DNA from: Evernia prunastri | Lineage: Eukaryota > Ascomycota > Lecanoromycetes > Lecanorales > Parmeliaceae | DNA: 64,000 bases | Direction: 5' to 3' | NCBI GenBank assembly: GCA_003184365.1 | Contig: NKYR01000057.1 | Location: forward strand, 1 to 64,000 | Part shown: positions 22,094 through 33,923 of the stretch, piece by piece | Layout: every line of letters begins with the position of its first letter | How positions within the stretch are numbered: the stretch's first letter is position 1 | Made by a program: the position numbers and the translations under genes | Notes under the pieces: model-generated | What the model was told of the DNA's origin: nothing | Database searches by the model: none | Seen by the model: the letters and a program-made list of their open reading frames with translations, nothing else

Positions 22094-22819
22094 TCAACCG
22101 ATCTCGACACTGCCTTCGGGCACCCCAGCTCGGCTCCTGAGGCGACGAGCAAAGAAGCGCATGATGGGTAACATCTCGTCTCTGTTCCGAGGCATCCCGT
22201 CTCCAGCCCGGTTCCATTTGTGATATTCGACATTTTGAAAGGCTGCTTTCAGCTTGTCGAGAGCAGTCCGAGTGATCAGGGTGCCCGATGACCCTCCCAG
22301 CACCAACACAGGTGTCTTGACGCCTTTCGCAGATGTATTCGCAGATGGCGGGGGACCTCCTATCGAAACGACACCTCCGAGCTCTTCGGGCATGGAAGCT
22401 GCGGTAGCGAGAGCGGCCATTGCTCCTTGACCGAAGCCAAAGAGCATGATGTCTCTTGGCTTGTATCCACACTTCTCCACCAACCCACTCTCAATGATGT
22501 CCTCTTTGATCATCTTGACAGCTTTGGTGAAGCCAGTGTCGACATCGATCTGGCCCGAGGCCTGATCAAAAGTGATGTCATCACCCCAGTGGAAGCCGCC
22601 GAGGTCGAAGGGTAGAGGGGTCGGTGCTTGCAGGGAGATGCATGTGGTTTCCGGCAGGGTGAGCTGCTTGGCTAGACCGGTGAATGAGAGCGAGGTGTCA
22701 CCGAGGCCGTGACAGATGATGAGTACATTGGTGGTCTGTGGAGACAGGGCTGGGGGAGGAGTGATTGATAGGACGAGCGAGGTTGGAAAGTGTGCTGGAC
22801 TTGGAAGGAGGGCAGGCAT
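22094..22819 (-). CDS. Phospholipase/carboxylesterase-like alpha/beta hydrolase lacking the nucleophile serine
   Basis: A 241-aa single-exon protein resembling the acyl-protein thioesterase/carboxylesterase family (Abhydrolase_2). The oxyanion-loop motif is CHGLGD (residues 36-41; family LHGLGD), and FHWGDD precedes a helical lid. The nucleophile elbow, normally GFSQGG, reads GFGQGA with Gly at residue 130 (codon GGT), so the catalytic Ser is absent. The C-terminal segment GDGMPRNRDEMLPIMRFF also lacks an obvious catalytic His at the usual place. Length is normal and the frame intact, which suggests a maintained protein rather than decay. It may be a non-catalytic binding member or use a different mechanism. 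It is divergent from cipC, with about 740 bases between. Confidence 0.8.
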   Translation of the reverse strand: MPALLPSPAHFPTSLVLSITPPPALSPQTTNVLIICHGLGDTSLSFTGLAKQLTLPETTCISLQAPTPLPFDLGGFHWGDDITFDQASGQIDVDTGFTKAVKMIKEDIIESGLVEKCGYKPRDIMLFGFGQGAMAALATAASMPEELGGVVSIGGPPPSANTSAKGVKTPVLVLGGSSGTLITRTALDKLKAAFQNVEYHKWNRAGDGMPRNRDEMLPIMRFFARRLRSRAGVPEGSVEIG

Positions 22820-23557
22820 TCTAGCAGGATTCTACCTATCTCCAGGGGAGGTAGGCATTTTCAGGCTTTACTCCGGCCAATTATATTTTATATGGTGTGG
22901 TGTGGTGTGGTATGCAAAGTGTCAGTGTCAAGTTGTCTGTCTGTCTATAAATAGATTCAGGTACCAGACCTTGCGTCATTTCGCAGTGCGTCACCTACCT
23001 TAGGCTGTACCAATCAAAATTAATTGACACGCCCTTGCTCTGATCCATATCTTGAAATACCTGAGGCACCTACGTCGATGGGTACGTGTTTTCTAAAAGC
23101 ACGCAAGCACGCAACCACGCAACCATACCACCACGCCACCACATAACGTCAGTGTGCATCTATCTTTACGGCTACGCATCTAAGCATAGCCCATAACAAT
23201 TCGGCGGCGGCAAGCTCAAGGACTTTGGCCCCCCAGATGAGGGTGCATGAGTGAAGACGAGTGGTCAATGTCGCTCGGATTATTGTTATTATTGCCACTG
23301 TTTCAGGCACATGGAAGCTGCCGAAGGGTGGGACATTCGCCAAGACTCACGGAGGAGGGGCAATGTGGGGCTGTACTGTAGTCTGTAAGACGTAAGGTGC
23401 AACAAACATATAAAAGGGCCTTACTTCTTTTCCATTCCTTTCTTTCTCCATTCTTCCTTTCAATCACCAATCTCTCTTTCTCAAGTACAACTCATCATAC
23501 TCCTCCACATACATTTACATTCAATTAACAACTCAATCTTCCAAATACTCAGCAATC
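22820..23557. other. Divergent promoter region of hydrolase and cipC
   Basis: This holds a gtgtg simple repeat near 22895-22915 and a cacgcaac-type repeat near 23100-23140. A TATA box is annotated separately. A CT-rich leader (about 23425-23500) precedes the cipC start, as is usual for strongly expressed fungal genes. Confidence 0.5.
23409..23415 (+). promoter_or_regulatory. TATA box of cipC
   Basis: TATAAAA lies 143 bases before the cipC ATG and is followed by a pyrimidine-rich leader. The position suits a transcription start around 23440. Confidence 0.6.
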
Positions 23558-24145
23558 ATGGTCTTCGGTTGGGGTACGTTTCACACTCAACTCTCCAACA
23601 TCACATAATGCTGACTAGCGAGCCATTAGGTGAATCTCAAGAGGCTCACAACGAGGTCTACAACCAGGGAGGGGGTTACGATAACCCAGACAACCAAGCC
23701 AAGTTTTCTCATGAGCTCGTAGCGGGCGGTGCTGCCTTCGAGGGCTTCAAGCTCTACGAGGACCACCAACGTAAAGAGGGTGAGCATATACCCTTACCCG
23801 TATCCTACGTCTGTCTTCCTTCCAAGCTGACAAGGCAATAGGCAAAGTTGTGAACCATGCTTTCGCCAAGGAGCTCCTCGCTGGATTTGTTGGTGGTGAG
23901 GTTGACAAGCTTGCCGAGACCAAGGGTATGTAATGCCATTGAGCAAAGGTATGGATCAGACTGCTAATGTGGTAATAGGCATGAACGCCTACGACCGCGA
24001 GCGTGCTCATCACCAGGCCAAGGAGAATGCCAGCCACATGTACGACGAGCATTACGTCCGCGGCATGAACGCTGACCAGTACGACCCAAACCAATTTGAC
24101 GCTCCTTCGCAATTCCAGGGTGGTAGGGGCTATGACAACTACTAG
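23558..24145 (+). CDS. cipC: CipC-like antibiotic/stress-response protein (DUF3759)
   Basis: A small cytosolic fungal protein first known as concanamycin-induced in Aspergillus; its biochemical role is unknown. Exons 23558-23573, 23630-23779, 23842-23925 and 23979-24145 give 138 aa; all introns are about 50-60 nt and phase 1 with G|G junctions. Hallmarks are the FGWGESQEAHNEVYN start, HELVAGGAAFEGFKLYE, KVVNHAFAKELLAGF and the E-V-D-K-L-AETKG segment, then a His/Tyr-rich tail. The tail is about 25 residues longer than in short CipC proteins and rich in Asn, Asp, Gln and Gly. A TATA box and CT-rich leader suggest strong, inducible expression. The first exon is only 16 nt, so simple ORF scans miss the true start. 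Confidence 0.92.
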
Positions 24146-25886
24146 ATATTCTTGAGCCATGATTGCTCTCCGGGGTTGGATGAGACGTGAAAGGTTTCCA
24201 CCAAAAGCAGCGGTTTGACAGAGGTCCTAGTAGACAACAACACCATAAGCATAAGATAGAATGCAAAAATAACAAAAAACATCAAAGTCATTAGCGAAAC
24301 TCCATTGTAAGATATTGATGCATTCCGAATGCGAGGTTGCAACACCAGTGTATAGTCCTCGCAATGTGTGGTTGGAGAATGATATCCGTGAATATCCAAG
24401 AACATGGTGCCGATGTAAGACAACAGTGTTGTCGAATATCCCTAAATGCATCAATGTTTAATTATGACAAGTTAGGAAGTCTGCATGGACCATACCCATG
24501 CCATTGAGCAGGCACGTTCTTTCTCTTATGCTTATGATGGCTCGTTGGATTGGACAACGACGTACAATGGCAATGGGAAGACCGCTCCTTTGCCGCAATT
24601 GGATGTGACTGTACGCAAAGGACTTCGAAGACTATGCTCCATGCCAGATCATCCTGCTTCTCCATGGAGTATGACCGCATCTCATGCATGGAAGCGTGCC
24701 GTTAGCAACTACCAGTGTTTAGGATCTCCACGGTCTGCTCCAATGATAAACCTGGCCGGTATGATGTTCGTTGGTGCCTCAGCTCCGACTTTATGTCAAC
24801 ATTGGATGAGGATTCATGCGTAGACAAGCATTCAACGAGTACCTGTCTTGCCGTTGACCGCATTTCCCATCACACCTATACATACCTCCGTGCAAAGTTC
24901 TCGGGGAAGCTGCTTTTCCAAATGACGAGAATGCCTTCGGTTCTTCTGACCTTATACATTATCTTACTGGGCAGGGGAATCTCTCTGGCCCGTCCGAATT
25001 TCCAGCCTCGCAGACTCCTGCCCGTATGTAGCCTCATCACTTCCTGGCTTGGATGCTGAACCCTATCTGCAAGCGCAAGCACTCGGTCACACACCTATAA
25101 TCTCTTTCTCTTCCAGCTGCCAGCCCGCTTCACTGTCCCCAACGGCTTTTGTGGCGTTGGAAGCGGAGAATAGGACGAAGTTCGATCTCGGAGGTTTTGC
25201 GGAGCAAGCGGGTTCGAGATAGCCGGTGGCGGCCAACTCTGCTCTGAGAGTATGTCGACGATGAGTGGTAAGGCAAGTGCTATCGGAGGGGGTGGAAGCA
25301 GAATTTTCATCGAGGCCTATCGGAGAAAAGTGGAGTTCTGTTGCCCATCATGTTTCATAGCTGTGACAGGATTGTGAGCTGTCTACCAAATGGAAGAATT
25401 AAGCACAGAGAAGACTAGGTAATTTGTAGTAAACACTATATAGTATATACGAGTAGTGGAATGTTGAAGGTTGAAGAATGTTGAGTGTTCCGCAAACATG
25501 CTCGCCTTGAAGCACGTGGTCCTTTCGGGTAAGAACGGTCAAAGCGGAGAGGATTAGAGGCTGTCGACTGCGGGCTTGCGGCACGTCACTGCTGCTTCCA
25601 GAAAAGTACGAAGAGAAAAAAGTTTGACATATGCGACAAGACAAAAAAAAAAAAATACCTTAGCCACAGAGCATTGCGTTGGTGCAATTGCGCTTCACCA
25701 ACTGCTGCTCTCCTATTACCCATTACCCATTATCCTTACGTACTCAACTTACCTTTAACCCACACTTGATCGCTATATCCACAGGCATAGGCTAAGTTTT
25801 TCGACTTTGGTCTGGTTTTTTTTTCTCCTTCACCTGTACAACCGCAATGCTTCCTGCAACACCTTACCCACGCCCTTCTTCTAGCA
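24146..25886. other. Intergenic region
   Basis: This is 1.7 kb without a supportable gene. ORFs of up to 114 codons at 24485-25059 have no domain or convincing splice partners. An A-rich run lies at 25645-25657. The last 150 bases are pyrimidine-rich and probably form the SYG1 leader. Confidence 0.45.
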
Positions 25887-28800
25887 ATGAAATTTGCAAA
25901 GTGACCTATACCCCTTACCAGCATCCTTTCCTTTACATTGGACTGACGGAATGCTAGGGAGCTCGAACAAGACCTGGTTCCAGAATGGCGGGCAAAATAC
26001 TTCGATTACAAGGTCTGGTCTCATGTGTTACCCTATCGATTTTGGCTGACAGCCACGCCTACAGATTGGGAAGAAAAAGGTCAAGGCAGTCGAGCGGGCT
26101 CTCAGAAGCGTCAATCAAACTCCCAGGACCCCTGGACGCCAGTTGCCCTCCAACCTTCTCAATAATACTTTTCAATCGCCCATTCGCAACCATGCCGCTC
26201 TACACACCTCCTCCGCACACACATCCCCAGAGCATCGCGCCTCAGCTCTGACATCCTATGGCTCGGCCAAAGACACACTCCGAGGCGGGCCAACCTCGTC
26301 ACAAATCGGTCCCTATGAAGAAGGTAGCTCCGCGGGAAGCGCTGAAGGGCAAAAGGGGTCAGCGCCATTGACGATACCGGGTCAAGGGACTTCACAGCGA
26401 GCAATAGATGAGTCAGTCTCATTGTGGGATAGTGGTGCGGTCACGAACTATGGCAGTATCATTGCAACACCACCGTCACGTAGCCTACCGCCAATGGGCC
26501 CGCCTTCACTTGAGCTGCCAGACCCGGCTCTCTCACCCAGCGAGGAGGCTTTTCCCCGTCACAACCGTGCCTGGCGCCAAAGCCGATTCAATCCAAATCC
26601 GCATACCACTCCGCCACCAGTAAGAAATGAGGGCAAACCTGGAGATGCGGATGAAGCCGGAAAGACATATATGCCATCGAAGCTAGATTCTTCTCGGCTG
26701 TTGCCAACGAACCGGAATGTATTCTTGCCTCGAAGAACGATGTCCACGCCCGGGGGGGTGGTCAATTCACCCAAGCCCCGCCTATTACGACGCCTATTCT
26801 CATCTGCAGGACTAGAGTCCCCTCAACTAAGCGACGTTCCATTGGAGGCATACAAGGAGTTCGATCTACGTCAAGCCGAGTACTTCACTTTTCTGGACAA
26901 AGAGCTGGAGAAGATAGACTCATTCTACAGGATGAAGGAAGCTCAAGCTAGCGAACGGCTGCTTCTTTTGAGGGAGCAGTTGCACATAATGCGCGATCGC
27001 AGAATGCAAGAGATCCGAGCTGAGCAGATAGCCATAGAGAGAGCAAGGCTGGAGCACGAGCGGATAGCATCGAGTGGTCATGCTGGGATACCCAACAAGC
27101 TGACCCTCAACCAGAGGAGTGGGCACCATAACCGAGCAGTTTCCTCTGCCCTCAAATGGATGGAGCCTATCGAGAATGCCATTGGGGTTGGGCCCTCGCG
27201 CATCGGAAGGGTCACCAAGAGTATGCAACAATGGAGCTCCCCATCGGGACCACAAGCGCATGATTCTCAACAGCCAAATCGCCCCGACTCATGGAGAGAC
27301 TTCTCCCGTCGGCCGACGCACCCAGACGAGGTCCCATATCGAGCTGCAAAGCGGAAACTCAAACTTGCCCTTCAAGAATTCTACAGAGGTCTTGAACTCC
27401 TGAAATCATATGCACTCTTGAACAGAACGGCCTTCCGTAAAATCAGCAAGAAGTACGACAAGGCCATCAAAGCCCGTCCCACGGGGCGTTATATGTCCGA
27501 GAAAGTGAATAAGTCGTGGTTCGTGCAGAGCGAAGTCTTGGAGGGGCAACTTGTAGCTGTAGAAGACCTTTATGCAAGGTACTTCGAGCGTAATAACCAC
27601 AAGATCGCTGTTGGGAAACTCAGGAGTAAAAGTGTCAGAGCTGGTGACTTCAGCGGCTGCATTTTTCGCAATGGCCTTCTTCTGGCAGCTGGACTTGTGT
27701 TTGGCATTCAAGGCATCGTGTACGGGGCTGATCATCTGTCAAGTCTGGACCCCGTTGTGAGCACCGATACCAGCTATCTCTTACAAGTAAGTACCCAGTG
27801 CGTTTCTTGACACAAAGCCAAACCTTGACGAATACAGATTTACGCTGGCTACTTTCTCGGGTTATTCCTTTTTCTCCTCTTCTGCTTGGACTGTAAGGTG
27901 TGGACACGAGCGAAGATCAATTACCCGTTTATCTTTGAGTTCGACAGCCGGCACAACCTCGATTGGCATCAACTGGCCGAAGTAAGTTACCCAGCCGCCC
28001 GTTGAAGAAATATTACTCACAGCGTACATAGCTTCCATGCTTGTTACTATTCATGCTAGGCCTATGCTTGTGGCTGAACTTCCAGCAGTCAGGCACAGAC
28101 GCCATGTTCCTTTACTGGCCGGTGATTTTGATAGGCCTCACGGTCCTGATTCTATTCATGCCAGCCCCTATTCTCTATCACAGGAGCCGCGAGTGGTGGG
28201 CATACTCTAATGTAGGTAGAGTCAAAATTCTGCGGATGCAAAGGACTGACAAGATCGACAGTTTAGGTTGCTCCTCGCTGGGCTGTATCCCGTCGAATTT
28301 AGGGATTTTTTCCTTGGAGACATGTATTGCTCTCAGACATACTCCATGGGGGTATGCTTTTCGTCTGCTTCCAAAGGGCGCTGGGCTGACTTGAATGTAG
28401 AATCTGGAGCTCTTCTTTTGTCTCTATGCGAAGGGTTGGAATATTCCCAGCCAATGTAACTCTACACATTCACGACTTCTCGGCTTTTTCTCGACAATAC
28501 CCGGCATTTGGCGAGCGTTGCAATGTTTAAGACGTTACTATGATACCCGAAATGCGTTTCCTCATTTGGTCAACTGCGGTAAATATACTTTTACGATTCT
28601 TTTCTACATGTCGCTCAGTCTATACCGGATCGACAGAGACGATTCTCTAAAAGCATTGTTTATTACCTTTGCGACGATTAATTCGATCTATTGCTGTAAG
28701 CTCCCCTCCTGCACCCTTTCCGCTACTGTGATCTAATCTCCATAGCGATTTGGGACCTTGCGATGGATTGGAGTAGGTCTATCATCCCCGTGTTATAATG

Positions 28801-29593
28801 CAGCTCATTTACCTGCCTAGGTCTCTGCAACCCGTACTCCGAACATCCTTTTCTGCGTGACGTTCTTGGCTACAAACGACCCTGGGTTTATTACCTCGCC
28901 ATGGTCCTCGACCCTATACTCCGTTTCAACTGGATTTTCTACGCCATCTTCACCGGCGAGCTGCAGCACTCCGCGCTCCTCAGCTTCTTCGTCGGCTTTT
29001 CGGAAGTGTGCCGCAGGGGCATATGGACATTGTTCCGTGTTGAAAACGAACACTGCACCAACGTCGGCCGCTTCCGAGCATCAAGAGATGTGCCACTACC
29101 CTACGACATCATGACACCTACATCTTCCACGCCAGGAGAAGAAGAAGAACCCCAATCGCATCCCTCACCCGAGCAACGTCGCCGTCCCGGCCCATTCCAA
29201 GCCCCACCATCCTCCGCAGGCACATCATCCAATCTCGAAGCCCAACCGCAGACCGGCTCCCTTCGCCGCCGCCAAACCCCAACAAACACCCCCATCCAAC
29301 GCGGCATCGCCCGTGTCGGGACCATCATGACCCAGGCTCACGCCCAGGACTTCGAACGGAAGAGGAGACCCGACGTTCCCGAATCGGCCTCTCCGTTCCA
29401 TGGAGCCCGGACGACTGCCGCGGTGGAAAGCAGCGATGAAGAAGAAGACGAGGAAGACGAAGGGAGCGAAGCTATAGGTGGCAATGCGGAAGGGGGCGCC
29501 GGCGAAGAAGAGAGAAGGGCTGAGGAGGAGGACGTGCAGGATGTACAGGATGCAGAGGATATATTGAGGCGGCATCGGAGTGCTGCTGACTGA
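25887..29593 (+). CDS. SYG1: SYG1/XPR1-like SPX-EXS phosphate exporter
   Basis: A multi-pass membrane protein predicted to sense inositol pyrophosphates through SPX and export phosphate. Nine exons: 25887-25900, 25958-26012, 26065-27786, 27838-27981, 28032-28211, 28262-28351, 28401-28695, 28746-28772 and 28821-29593, giving 1099 aa. The tiny first two exons encode the canonical start MKFAKELEQDLVPEWRAKY, which fixes the ATG. The SPX domain is split by a long Ser/Pro-rich insert; its second half contains EFYRGLELLKSY and NRTAFRKISKKYDK with the basic phosphate-ligand surface. Hydrophobic helices follow, then the EXS domain (LLAGLYPVEFRDFFLGD, YCSQTYSMG, an Asn/Trp-rich block). The C-terminal tail is strongly acidic (DEEEDEEDEG). 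The first intron donor GTGACC is atypical. Confidence 0.93.
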
Positions 29594-31119
29594 ACGGATG
29601 AGCACGGCCTCGATCAGGCAGGCAGGCCGTAAGTGAGGGGATTTGTAAAAAGGTATTTCCGAGTTTTAAAAGATTAAAAAAAAAAATAGAAAAATACCTC
29701 GCGCTGTGAGATTCTCCCAAACAAAACTTCTCGATTTGACCACCATTCGTCCGTTCTCATCTAAACGCGACCTGTGCATCGAGCGGGGGCTTCTTCTACC
29801 AGAACAGCGAAACGGTGACGGCCGAGAATTTGTGACGCGGTGCGATTTCACCACCAAGTCAGATTGCGTTGACGGACGCTTGACTGACTGGCTTTGATAA
29901 CCGGGTTGAGGGAGCCAATGAGCCAAGATAACAAGGAGTAGGCTACTTCACCCGGTACTTAGCCGTGCTGGAGGGGGCGTTATTGTAGGAGGCGTAGAGC
30001 ACAGAGGAGTCGTTGGTTGCCTGTTGTTTTTTTTTTATTGTTTTTTTTTTTTTTTTGCTCTTTTAATCAGAGTGATGGATGGGGGATGAGAGGAGAGCTG
30101 TTGTGTTTCTCGCAGCGGTTTTTGCGCGCGCAAGGTTGCAGTGTAGGACTTGCCGTGGATTGAATGAGTAGTTAGCTTTCGTTTTGAAAAGGGGGGGGGA
30201 GAAGGCGTCCCTTCCTATTCCCTTTGTTGTTTCTGGGGGTCTTTGGGCAAGTGGTTTTTTGAGGCTGGGAAGGAGAGGGTTTCGCGGATGGCGCGATTGG
30301 GGGGGTTTTGGGGGTTGGATTGGCTACTTGGGGGGATGGGAGGAGGGGAGAGAGGAAGGGGAGGATGGAAGGATGGGAGGAAGGGATGATAGAGGGGAAG
30401 AGGGATGAGTTTATCGATTTGGCGGGTTTCGCGGGCGAGGAGGAACGTGCGGGGGACTTTGAAGTGGCGGGGGGAGGGGAGATGGGAGATGGGAGATGGT
30501 AGATAGTACGAGAATGTGAAATCAGAGTGCGAAAGGTGGGTATGGACTCTGGTGGATGTATGAAGTTGGATTTTTGACGTTGGTGGGAGTAGGTGGAGTG
30601 GAATGGAGAATGGAAATAGACTGAGAGGAAAAGCTGCTTTTGGATTTCGTGGTAGGGAAGAGAGGAAGGTTGTTGGGCTGGCTCGCTGAGATGGATGGTG
30701 TTGTGTGGGGTATGGGGAATTGAGTGGAGGGTCATGAGGAGGGGTTATGAAGGAGAACGGTTATCAGTGAGTGTGAGCTTTATGGCGGTGGAGAGGCAGG
30801 GTAGGTGTTGGGAAGGAGCCCTCGAAAGTTGCTGATTGTGGGTAAAGTAAGTGTTGGTCATGATTGTATGCATATTCATGCCTTTCGATCATGCTGCCGA
30901 CTTCGCTCATCTAGTCCTAGGAGAGATTTTACGAGAGGTCTTGCTTGCCAGCTTTGGGTGCTCTTCCTGATTACGGCTGCAGAAGGGGGTCGCTCAGAGA
31001 AGGACGTTCCTTCTCTCAAGGGGCAAGTCATGACTTAAAACCTGCTCCACCAACATCTCACTTAACTAGGAATAAGTTTCGCTCGCCGACCAGCTGCGCA
31101 ACGCTCATCTCTCGCTATT
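29594..31119. other. Intergenic region with T- and G-rich simple sequence
   Basis: T runs occur at about 30025-30057, and a long purine-rich G/A tract at 30185-30500 (minus-strand reading Pro/Ser-rich). The ORFs this generates are low-complexity and are not called. The region separates SYG1 and the BTB gene, which are convergent. Confidence 0.5.
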
Positions 31120-31825
31120 CTATTCCTTTTCGATGTAATCCTCGGGCATCTTCCCAGCAAAGGGACTTCTCTTCCCCATGTGCTTAACAAAACTAACATT
31201 CAAGTCCACAGAGATGTCAGGGTATCCTTGAAGCCAAGCCTGGAATATTGCCGGCTTGAAAGAAGATTTATCGACGACCCAAGCCAGGTAGTCCGCCAGC
31301 AATTTGCGTATGCTTGAATTCGGAGAGGTGTGCTCGTACGCGTAGACGAACGTTTGTATTTCCAACGATTGTAAATTTTCTTGCTTCAGCAGGGCAAACA
31401 TCTGGGAGACAAGGAGGTTTCTCAGGCTGCGTACATCGTACCTGTCTGCTAGTGCGAATAATTGGACAGGCTGCATGTATCTATCACACTTGTTTTCGCT
31501 CTTGTTTGGGTTCAGAAGTATGTCGTAGCGTTGGTGGTAAAGCCAGTCGACGAAAAGTCCGAAGATCGATTCATCTTCTCCAGGGAGAGTCATGACTCGC
31601 TCTGAACTTTCTCGAAAGTCTAAAGTGAATGCTGCTTTGAAGAATGGAGACGCTTCGAAGAGGGTTGCCTCGTGGACGTGAAAGGCTGTTTTAGATTCAC
31701 CAACGATCAAGGTGACTGTGGCGACGTCGGCCCATCTAGACAGTGTCAGCGATTTCTCATAGTATCTCTTAGAAGGCCACCATGGATTAGACATACTTTG
31801 ATTTCGCTGAATTTGGAGCGGCCAT
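31120..31825 (-). CDS. BTB/POZ-domain protein
   Basis: A protein-interaction protein, possibly a Cullin-3 adaptor. Exons 31825-31797 and 31735-31120 (GTATGT donor, CTGAC branch) give 214 aa beginning MAAPNSAKSKWADVA. The BTB fold covers roughly residues 10-125: VTLIVGESKTAFHVHEATL, then SPFFKAAFTLDFRES and LFVDWLYHQRYD, followed by ALADRYDVRSLRN. The C-terminal helices have no named partner domain. It lies 172 bases downstream of TRM61 on the same strand. A longer first-exon reading from 31970 in another frame is possible but gives a repetitive sequence and is not preferred. Confidence 0.85.
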
Positions 31826-31840
31826 CTTGAAGGAGTTTGG

Positions 31841-31936
31841 TGACCGTGTGGACGTGCAGGATCGGAGTTGTGATGGAGGCTGAAGAGCTGACCGTGTGGA
31901 TGTGAAGGATCGGAATTGTGATGGGTGTTGAATGCT
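31841..31936. repeat. 48-bp imperfect tandem duplication
   Basis: Two copies of a 48-bp unit beginning tgaccgtgtgga (31841-31888 and 31889-31936), differing at several positions. It lies just upstream of the BTB start, in its 5' leader. Confidence 0.6.
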
Positions 31937-31997
31937 TTGGTGAATTCCGAAAGAGTTTTAGTCTACTCACACGACAACACCTTACCTACCTTAGACC

Positions 31998-33491
31998 TTA
32001 ATGTATCCTCTGAGCTTCAATTTCAACTTGTTTGTTCCCACCGGCTTTGGCCTTTGCTTCTTTCTTCCACTGCCTTTTACTAGTAGGCCCATTCTTTTCC
32101 TCTTTCACCTCTACTTTGGTTGGCCACTGTTCTTGCGCCAGCTCCTCATCCTCTTCGCTCCACTCTCGTGGTAAGATCGCAAAGACTAGATAAGAAGTAT
32201 GCGTCTTGAGCTCCGGCTCAGGCTTGTGTATCAGTCTCCCCTCTTTGTACAACTTTCTTCCGTCCAACGCATTCCGTATGTTCTCTAACCGCTGCTGCTT
32301 TGATACTTGGGCTGGTCCTGTGTCTGCTGCTTGTTCTTCCCCTCCATTGACACTATGAAATGCCCTCGAGCGTCCCTCTACCTCTTTCAATCTTACAACT
32401 GCTTCGTCCACTGACGAAGGTGAATCGTTGACACCTCTCAGTCCTTCTTCAGAGAGTCCAACTCGCTCCCGCCGCACTTCTATACGATGGGCGGCGATCT
32501 CAACCATTTCTATTTCTGTCCAGCCGAGAGTCCGTAACGTTGTGATGGTGCGTTGCACTTGCTCGATGCATGGGGAAAAGGTGCAGAGGTGGACGGCTGT
32601 CAGAGGAGAGAGCGGAGAGGATGGGTTGAGGCGGTTCAGGTGTTTGAGGGCGACCCAAGGAGCCGGGAGGTCAAGAAATATGGCATTGGCGGCGATCAAT
32701 GATGCGGGAGTGTTGTCCGGTGTAAAGCCGTCCTGGCAGACATCTCTGTACGTGAGTTGCACGATGCCATCAAGCTCGTGTTCCCTTATCTCTTCTTGCA
32801 GCTTTTGTGCTCGTTGTTCGTGGAACTCGAAGCTCCAGACTTTCCCCGGACCCTTCGCTGACGATTCTTGGGTTGAGGAGTGTTCGTTGTTCGGTTTCGG
32901 AAAGCCGCTGTAGACCGCTCTTGCTGCAGCATGTGTGAATGATCCACTACCAGCACCTGCCTCAATCAAGACCGTGCCAGGTGTCGCTCGAAGTCTGTGA
33001 AGAATGTAGCTGTAGTCAGGCGTATAGACGACTTGGGTCCGATGGGGTAATGAAGCCGTCCATATCTCTGGCGTAGGTGGTAGCAGATGTACAAATCCAG
33101 TCGCTGCTTTCACGGCTGCTTCTGGTTCTACTTCAGCCTTCTGCTCCCTCCCCACGGCAGCTACATCATCCAGAGCCTGGCTCTCCCCGTTCCTTTTCCT
33201 TTTCTTCCCTTTTCCTTCCCAGCCTTTGCGGCCTCTCGATCCAGTGTCGACAGTGGAAGCTCCGACTTGTGAGCCCCATGGTACGCCAATCAAAGTACTA
33301 TGAGGGAAAGAACCAAATCGTGTGTTCGAGACCTTTCCTTCGGAGTAGCCTTCGTTCAGCGCGTCATGGGAGCGGAGGACGGTGGGAATGAGGTGGTCAC
33401 GCTTTAGGTGAAGGACAGCGAGAGAGTCGGCCTTGGCCTTTGGACCACAGTGTAGAAATGGCGATGATTGGGAAGAAGAGGAGATAGCCAT
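31998..33491 (-). CDS. TRM61: tRNA (adenine(58)-N1)-methyltransferase catalytic subunit
   Basis: The Trm61/Gcd14-family catalytic subunit, which with Trm6 forms m1A58 in nuclear tRNAs including initiator tRNA-Met. A single exon of 497 aa. The N-terminal domain shows LKRDHLIPTVL and the FGSFPHSTLIGVPWG block; the SAM-binding motif I is IEAGAGSGSFTHAAAR, preceded by PDYSYILHRL. Relative to yeast-size proteins it carries an insert of low complexity (Gly/Lys-rich, about residues 80-115) and a lysine-rich C-terminal extension. It is divergent from the SGNH hydrolase with about 430 bases between. Confidence 0.93.
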   Translation of the reverse strand: MAISSSSQSSPFLHCGPKAKADSLAVLHLKRDHLIPTVLRSHDALNEGYSEGKVSNTRFGSFPHSTLIGVPWGSQVGASTVDTGSRGRKGWEGKGKKRKRNGESQALDDVAAVGREQKAEVEPEAAVKAATGFVHLLPPTPEIWTASLPHRTQVVYTPDYSYILHRLRATPGTVLIEAGAGSGSFTHAAARAVYSGFPKPNNEHSSTQESSAKGPGKVWSFEFHEQRAQKLQEEIREHELDGIVQLTYRDVCQDGFTPDNTPASLIAANAIFLDLPAPWVALKHLNRLNPSSPLSPLTAVHLCTFSPCIEQVQRTITTLRTLGWTEIEMVEIAAHRIEVRRERVGLSEEGLRGVNDSPSSVDEAVVRLKEVEGRSRAFHSVNGGEEQAADTGPAQVSKQQRLENIRNALDGRKLYKEGRLIHKPEPELKTHTSYLVFAILPREWSEEDEELAQEQWPTKVEVKEEKNGPTSKRQWKKEAKAKAGGNKQVEIEAQRIH

Positions 33492-33923
33492 CAGAGTACA
33501 ACGCCCAAGGATCTGATTTTGGGGCTCGCTACTGCGGAGGGTTGAAAACTTTAGCCGTACAGGATTGCCGACTAGCGGTCCACTAGTGTTTCGACTTCCT
33601 TACAGGACAAGCATCTTGTATCATATTAAAGACCACCGAGAACTGCAATTTCAGATGACCAACACAATACGATGAACATGATGGAAGCCCAGGCCGAGCC
33701 TCTTCCACTTTCATTCGTGAGTTGCGACCTTCAAACTGGAACCAGCTGATTCGGTGCTGTGACCTGCTCTTCTCAGCACTAATCGCTCTTTCAATTGTTT
33801 TTCTCATGAGCAATGTGTCTTTACCTTGCTTTATTTGAATGTTTCTTTTCCTTGCTATCTACCTAAAACATTTTCGTGGATTTTCCCTTAGCAAGCTCTC
33901 GTACGAGTAGTGATTGTCGCAAC
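33492..33923. other. Divergent promoter region
   Basis: This is shared by TRM61 (minus) and the SGNH hydrolase (plus). A 76-codon minus-strand ORF here lacks domains and is not called. Confidence 0.5.

Noticed and set aside
24485..25059. Two overlapping plus-strand ORFs of 112-114 codons
   Set aside because: No recognisable pattern, different frames, and no promoter signal; not enough to call a gene.
30172..30735. 187-codon minus-strand Pro/Ser-rich ORF
   Set aside because: Arises from a purine-rich low-complexity tract with no family resemblance.
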